Shown in pieces: positions 6,665 through 9,815 of a DNA stretch of 9,815 bases (its first letter is position 1; each line of letters opens with the position of its first letter). The notes under the pieces were generated by a model that saw nothing but the letters and a program-made list of their open reading frames with translations, made no database searches and had not been told where the DNA came from. A program made the position numbers and the translations under genes. Source of the stretch: an uncultured Actinomycetes bacterium (GTDB lineage: Bacteria; Actinomycetota; Actinomycetes; Nanopelagicales; Nanopelagicaceae); assembly GCA_903932695.1 (NCBI GenBank), contig CAIZGZ010000057.1, positions 1-9,815 of the forward strand. The letters run 5' to 3'.

Positions 6665-7621
6665 TTAGAGATCTTTAACGTCGGCTTGCTTGCTACGGAC
6701 AGCTTCTGCAGCAACCTTGAGCGCTGCAACTTCGCCCTCAGTCAATGCGGTTTCAACTACTTCTTTAATACCTGTGCGACCAATCTTCGCTTCTACGCCG
6801 AGATAGACACCGCTAATTCCATATTGGCCATCTACCCACGCGCAGACCGGCATGATCTCGCCTGAATCTTCGATAACCGCCTTGGCCATGCGAGCCGCAG
6901 CCGCAGAAGGTGCGTAGTACGCAGAACCAGTCTTTAAGAGAGCCACTACTTCGGCGCCACCATTTCGTGTGCGCTCAACGAGCTCATCAATATCTGATTG
7001 CGCGAGGAGTGAGGTAAGTGGTTGGCCATTAACAGTGCATCGGCTTGGGACCGGAACCATGGTCTCGCCATGAGAACCAAGAGTGAGCGTCTTCACCGCT
7101 CCGACCGGGACCGCCAACTTTTCAGCAACGAAGTTGGTGAATCGAGCGGTGTCGAGCATTCCCGCCTGACCCATAACTTGATGGGAAGGAAATCCGGTAG
7201 CGATCTGAGTGAGAGCTGTCATCTCATCGAGTGGGTTAGAGACCACAATGATGACCGCCTTCGGTGAGTGCTTTGCAATATTTTCGGCAACACCACGAAC
7301 AATTCCAGCATTGACGCCGATGAGATCCATGCGTGACATGCCCGGCTTGCGTGGTAGACCCGCTGTAATCACGACAACATCAGAGTTTGCGGTGGCTTCG
7401 TAGCCAGCGCCATCGGCAGTTGTCGTTGATCCGATCACCTTTGTCTCGAATCCCTCGATTGAACGAGATTGATTCATATCGAGCGCCAATCCCTCCGCCT
7501 TACCATCGAGGATATCGGTCAAGACCACAGTTTCGAAGATGTCATATTCGGCTAACCGAAGCGCTGTTGTTGAACCATAGAATCCAGCACCGACGACAGT
7601 GACTTTTCCAGATCTGCTCAT
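6665..7621 (-). CDS. mdh: Malate dehydrogenase, LDH-like type
   Basis: Mdh interconverts malate and oxaloacetate with NAD in the TCA cycle. The protein has 318 residues, typical of the LDH-like (MDH type 3) family. A Rossmann glycine motif GAGFYG occupies residues 11-16, and Asp36 at the end of the second strand indicates NAD rather than NADP. The mobile-loop segment AGLPRKPGMSR (87-97) has Arg91 where lactate dehydrogenases have Gln, which assigns malate as substrate. SNPLDEMT (128-135), Asp157 and Arg160 in LDTARF, and catalytic His184 in GSHGETMVP complete the site. The ATG at 7619-7621 has a near-perfect GGAGG 5 bases upstream. It lies 24 bases after the DUF3017 gene and 16 bases before icd, so the two oxidative TCA genes are likely co-transcribed. 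Confidence 0.96.
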   Translation of the reverse strand: MSRSGKVTVVGAGFYGSTTALRLAEYDIFETVVLTDILDGKAEGLALDMNQSRSIEGFETKVIGSTTTADGAGYEATANSDVVVITAGLPRKPGMSRMDLIGVNAGIVRGVAENIAKHSPKAVIIVVSNPLDEMTALTQIATGFPSHQVMGQAGMLDTARFTNFVAEKLAVPVGAVKTLTLGSHGETMVPVPSRCTVNGQPLTSLLAQSDIDELVERTRNGGAEVVALLKTGSAYYAPSAAAARMAKAVIEDSGEIMPVCAWVDGQYGISGVYLGVEAKIGRTGIKEVVETALTEGEVAALKVAAEAVRSKQADVKDL

Positions 7622-7626
7622 GTATT

Positions 7627-7631
7627 CCTCC
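7627..7631 (-). promoter_or_regulatory. Ribosome binding site of mdh
   Basis: GGAGG on the minus strand lies 5 bases before the mdh ATG. It is the best Shine-Dalgarno match in this operon, suggesting that mdh is translated strongly and independently of the gene before it. Confidence 0.75.
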
Positions 7632-7645
7632 GTTGTGGTTGAGAA

Positions 7646-7939
7646 CTATTTAGCGTGGGGCAAGGCAAGTGAGACGACGAGAAGAAGGAGCGAGACCATC
7701 GCGGGGATGATCAACTCCACCTTTCGTTTAGCCTCGGTAGTGGTGTACGAGTTGTAAGCGTAAAGGGCACAGCCGATTGCAACAAGAATTCCAGAAGTAC
7801 GAACCGCGCCAAAGAGCCCAATTGTGACGCCGATAACAACGATCAGGGTGGAGAGTTTGCGCCAGAGTGAGCTGCGACCCTTCAGTGGTGGCAGCTCGGC
7901 CAGCGCCGGAAGCGAGAATCGAGGGGTTCTGGCAGACAT
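7646..7939 (-). CDS. Small membrane protein, DUF3017 family
   Basis: This 97-residue protein has a polar, basic N-tail (about residues 1-29) and three hydrophobic stretches, near 30-46, 48-64 and 76-94, separated by short polar turns (RTSG; TTTEAKRK). It is thus a predicted three-span membrane protein. Its size, topology and place between folD and mdh match the actinobacterial DUF3017 family, which has no assigned function. No catalytic motif is visible. The ATG at 7937-7939 is 15 bases after the folD stop; the only ribosome-site candidate is AAGGA overlapping that stop, 12 bases away, which is weak. Translation may depend on coupling to folD. The family call rests on context and general similarity rather than a specific motif. 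Confidence 0.75.
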   Translation of the reverse strand: MSARTPRFSLPALAELPPLKGRSSLWRKLSTLIVVIGVTIGLFGAVRTSGILVAIGCALYAYNSYTTTEAKRKVELIIPAMVSLLLLVVSLALPHAK

Positions 7940-7954
7940 GGGGCGGAACAGTCC

Positions 7955-8803
7955 TTACTTGCCCATAGCCGCGCTGGCGGCCATCTCAACGACGTTGGTC
8001 AAGAGCATCGCTCGGGTCATTGGCCCAACGCCGCCTGGCATCGGTGCGATGAAGGCAGCGAGCTCGGCGACGCCTGGATGGATATCACCAAGCAATCCAG
8101 CATCGGTGCGAGTAATTCCAACATCGAGGACAACCACACCCGGCTTGACCATATTTGGGGTCAAGAGGTGAGCGCTTCCCACTGCAGCGACGATGATATC
8201 TGCGCGCTTTGTATGAAAGGCGACATCTTTGGTTGCGGTGTGAGTGATGGTGACGGTGGCATCATCGCCGCGACGTGTGAGCAATAACGAGAGCGGGCGG
8301 CCGACAGTCAGACCACGACCCATGATCACAACTTCTGCACCCTTGGTGGAGATGTTGTAACGATGGAGTAACTCTAAAATTCCACGAGGCGTACAAGGAA
8401 GTGGCGCTGGCTCGCCAATCACTAACTTTCCTAGGTTGAGCGGGTGCAGGCCATCGGCATCCTTGGCTGGATCGATACTTTCGAGCACCTTGTTTGCGTT
8501 GATTCCTCGAGGGAGCGGAAGTTGAACAATATAGCCAGTGCACTCTGGCGAGTTGTTGAGATCACGAATGGCTGCGAGCACATCAGCTTCGCTCGCTGTT
8601 GCGGGTAGGTCAACGCGGATCGATGCAATACCTACTTCTGCACAATCTTTATGCTTTCCGCCGACGTACGAGTGTGAACCAGGATCATCGCCAACAAGGA
8701 CGGTGCCAAGACCTGGCTTGCTCCCCATGAGAGCGACCTGAGCGGCAAGCTCTGCCTTAATTGCTGCGGCAGTTGCCTTACCATCGAGAATTGTTGCGCT
8801 CAT
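7955..8803 (-). CDS. folD: Bifunctional methylenetetrahydrofolate dehydrogenase / methenyltetrahydrofolate cyclohydrolase
   Basis: FolD converts 5,10-methylene-THF to 10-formyl-THF in two steps with NADP, in the cytoplasm. The protein has 282 residues, full length for the family. Tyr46 and Lys50 in SYVGGKHKDC, Gln94 in VQLPLP and Asp117 in KDADGLHP align, at a constant offset of four, with the catalytic Tyr50, Lys54, Gln98 and Asp121 of E. coli FolD. PCTPRG (137-141), the actinobacterial form of the cofactor loop GRGLTVGRP (162-170), DVGITR (227-232) and PGGVGPMT (256-263) follow. The ATG at 8801-8803 has AGGGAG close upstream. FolD makes the formyl donor used by PurH, the gene directly upstream, so the pairing is functional. 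The 53-base gap to purH is the largest within this operon. Confidence 0.97.
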   Translation of the reverse strand: MSATILDGKATAAAIKAELAAQVALMGSKPGLGTVLVGDDPGSHSYVGGKHKDCAEVGIASIRVDLPATASEADVLAAIRDLNNSPECTGYIVQLPLPRGINANKVLESIDPAKDADGLHPLNLGKLVIGEPAPLPCTPRGILELLHRYNISTKGAEVVIMGRGLTVGRPLSLLLTRRGDDATVTITHTATKDVAFHTKRADIIVAAVGSAHLLTPNMVKPGVVVLDVGITRTDAGLLGDIHPGVAELAAFIAPMPGGVGPMTRAMLLTNVVEMAASAAMGK

Positions 8804-8822
8804 CGCTCTCCCTTTTATCTAG

Positions 8823-8839
8823 CATCACGATCGTTGATG
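8823..8839. repeat. Imperfect palindrome in the purH-folD gap
   Basis: On the plus strand CATCACGATCGTTGATG is palindromic apart from one extra base: CATCA and TGATG arms flank a central CGATCG. It sits about 20 bases upstream of folD. It could be an operator, a weak hairpin marking transcript processing, or chance. No recognisable promoter was found beside it. Confidence 0.4.
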
Positions 8840-8856
8840 AAATGGCCTAACTCTTA

Positions 8857-9815
8857 TTATGCGTGTGAGAAGTGACGGACACCGGTGAAGAAGAGCGCAA
8901 CGCCCGCGGCCTGAGCTGCGGCGATTACTTCCTCATCACGGATACTGCCACCTGGTTGTACAACGGCGCGAACGCCGGCATCGATCAAGATTTGTAACCC
9001 GTCAGCAAATGGGAAGAAGGCATCACTCGCAGCAACGCTACCCGCGGCGCGATCCCCTGCGCGGGTAACCGCCAATCGAGCCGAATCCACGCGGTTTACC
9101 TGGCCCATTCCGACTCCGACAGAGGCACCGTGATCTGCCAGCAAGATCGCATTGCTCTTCACTGCACGAACTGCTCGCCAGGCAAATGCAAGATCGCTCA
9201 AGGTTTGTGCGGAGACCGGTTCGCCCGCGACTTGCTGCCACGCCCCGGCATCATCGCCGCTTGCATCGATGAGATCGGCGCTCTGCACAAGCAGTCCGCC
9301 TGAGATCGGACGAAGCTCAAGGGTTGGGTTGCTGTATGCAGGCAGCGTCAAGATCCGGATCGATGGCTTCTTAGCTAACAGCTCAACTGCGCCAGCCTCA
9401 TACCCTGGAGCAATAACTACCTCGGTAAAGATCTCAGAGAGCGCTTGCGCCATCGCGAGTGTGACGACTCGATTTGCTGCTACCACTCCGCCAAAGGCAG
9501 AGACCGGATCGCAGGCATGCGCCTTGGCGTATGCACCTTCAATGGTGCTATCAATCGCGATGCCGCAGGGATTTGCGTGCTTGATGATCGCAACGCACGG
9601 TGAGGTGTGATCATATGCGCTTCGCACAGCCGCATCAGCATCGGTGTAATTGTTAAATGACATCTCTTTGCCATGGAGCTGTTCGGCCTGAGCGATGCCG
9701 ATCGATGGCGAAGTGGTGGTGCGATACACGCTCGCCGCTTGGTGTGGATTTTCACCGTAACGAAGCGGTGAAATCTCTGACCACGCGAATGCGCGCCATT
9801 CTTCACTCACCTCTA
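8857..9815 (-). CDS. purH: Bifunctional AICAR formyltransferase / IMP cyclohydrolase, 3' part
   Basis: PurH performs the last two steps of IMP synthesis. The visible 318 residues are the C-terminal AICAR transformylase domain; the N-terminal cyclohydrolase domain (about 200 residues in full-length PurH of roughly 520) lies beyond the window. The frame is open to the window edge, so the GTG at 9810 is internal and not a start. Motifs in order are LRYGENPHQ (residues 17-25), GKEMSFNNYTDADAA, KHANPCG (78-84, with the catalytic Lys-His pair), DPVSAFGGVVAANR, LRPISGGLLVQ, AWRAVRAVKSNAI, GQVNRVDSA, SDAFFPFADG and VQPGGSIRDEEVI, ending VRHFSHA, close to the usual RHFRH-type end. Its formyl donor comes from FolD, the next gene downstream. 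Confidence 0.96.
   Translation of the reverse strand, partial: EVSEEWRAFAWSEISPLRYGENPHQAASVYRTTTSPSIGIAQAEQLHGKEMSFNNYTDADAAVRSAYDHTSPCVAIIKHANPCGIAIDSTIEGAYAKAHACDPVSAFGGVVAANRVVTLAMAQALSEIFTEVVIAPGYEAGAVELLAKKPSIRILTLPAYSNPTLELRPISGGLLVQSADLIDASGDDAGAWQQVAGEPVSAQTLSDLAFAWRAVRAVKSNAILLADHGASVGVGMGQVNRVDSARLAVTRAGDRAAGSVAASDAFFPFADGLQILIDAGVRAVVQPGGSIRDEEVIAAAQAAGVALFFTGVRHFSHA

Noticed and set aside
8804..8822. A -10-like element (TAGATA, minus strand) as a folD promoter.
   Set aside because: It is a poor match to TANNNT or TATAAT with no -35 at the right distance, and the gene fits within the purH operon.
9152..9610. A 152-codon plus-strand open frame opposite purH.
   Set aside because: It is fully antisense to conserved PurH motifs, with no ribosome site or family resemblance.
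9808..9810. GTG as the start of a short, 317-residue transformylase-only protein.
   Set aside because: The frame continues to the window edge upstream, and the protein begins just ahead of the conserved RYGENPHQ, where full-length PurH is continuous with its N-terminal domain. Truncation by the window is simpler.

Overview
The window is a gene-dense, roughly half-GC stretch of a bacterial chromosome, almost certainly from an actinobacterium (Actinomycetota). The evidence is the gene order purH-folD-DUF3017-mdh-icd, a fused biotin carboxylase/BCCP subunit of AccA3 type, FolD with the GRGLTVGRP motif, and a stand-alone sugar-transport ATPase of the MsiK/UgpC type. The moderate GC, very short intergenic gaps and gene content would suit a streamlined aquatic lineage such as Nanopelagicales, but that placement is a guess.

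Layout. (1) At 1-754 (+) is the 3' end of an acyl-CoA carboxylase alpha subunit, ending in the biotinyl domain. (2) At 787-4157 (-) is a tightly overlapping three-gene unit: a CNNM/CBS-domain membrane transporter, then trpS, then an exported BMP-family substrate-binding protein. Both junctions are 8-nt overlaps. (3) At 4158-4280 is a divergent control region of 123 bp with two inverted repeats and a 10-bp-phased direct repeat. (4) At 4281-5363 (+) is the ABC ATPase. (5) At 5375-5412 is a strong hairpin terminator that serves both converging units. (6) At 5434-9815 (-) is the operon purH (3' part only), folD, DUF3017, mdh, icd.

How the genes work together. PurH consumes 10-formyl-tetrahydrofolate, which FolD produces in an NADP-linked reaction. 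Mdh and Icd are adjacent oxidative TCA-cycle enzymes, and Icd is of the NADP-dependent, eukaryote-like dimeric type. The ATPase probably energises sugar importers encoded elsewhere. The carboxylase feeds malonyl- or methylmalonyl-CoA synthesis.

No new multi-gene system is visible: every protein falls into a known family. The points most worth checking are the divergent control region, the orphan BMP protein with a non-lipoprotein signal peptide, the corrected start of icd, and a strong local excess of GATC. No tRNA, rRNA, CRISPR array, insertion sequence or phage gene was seen, and no gene-free stretch exceeds 300 bases; the longest is the 123 bp at 4158-4280.
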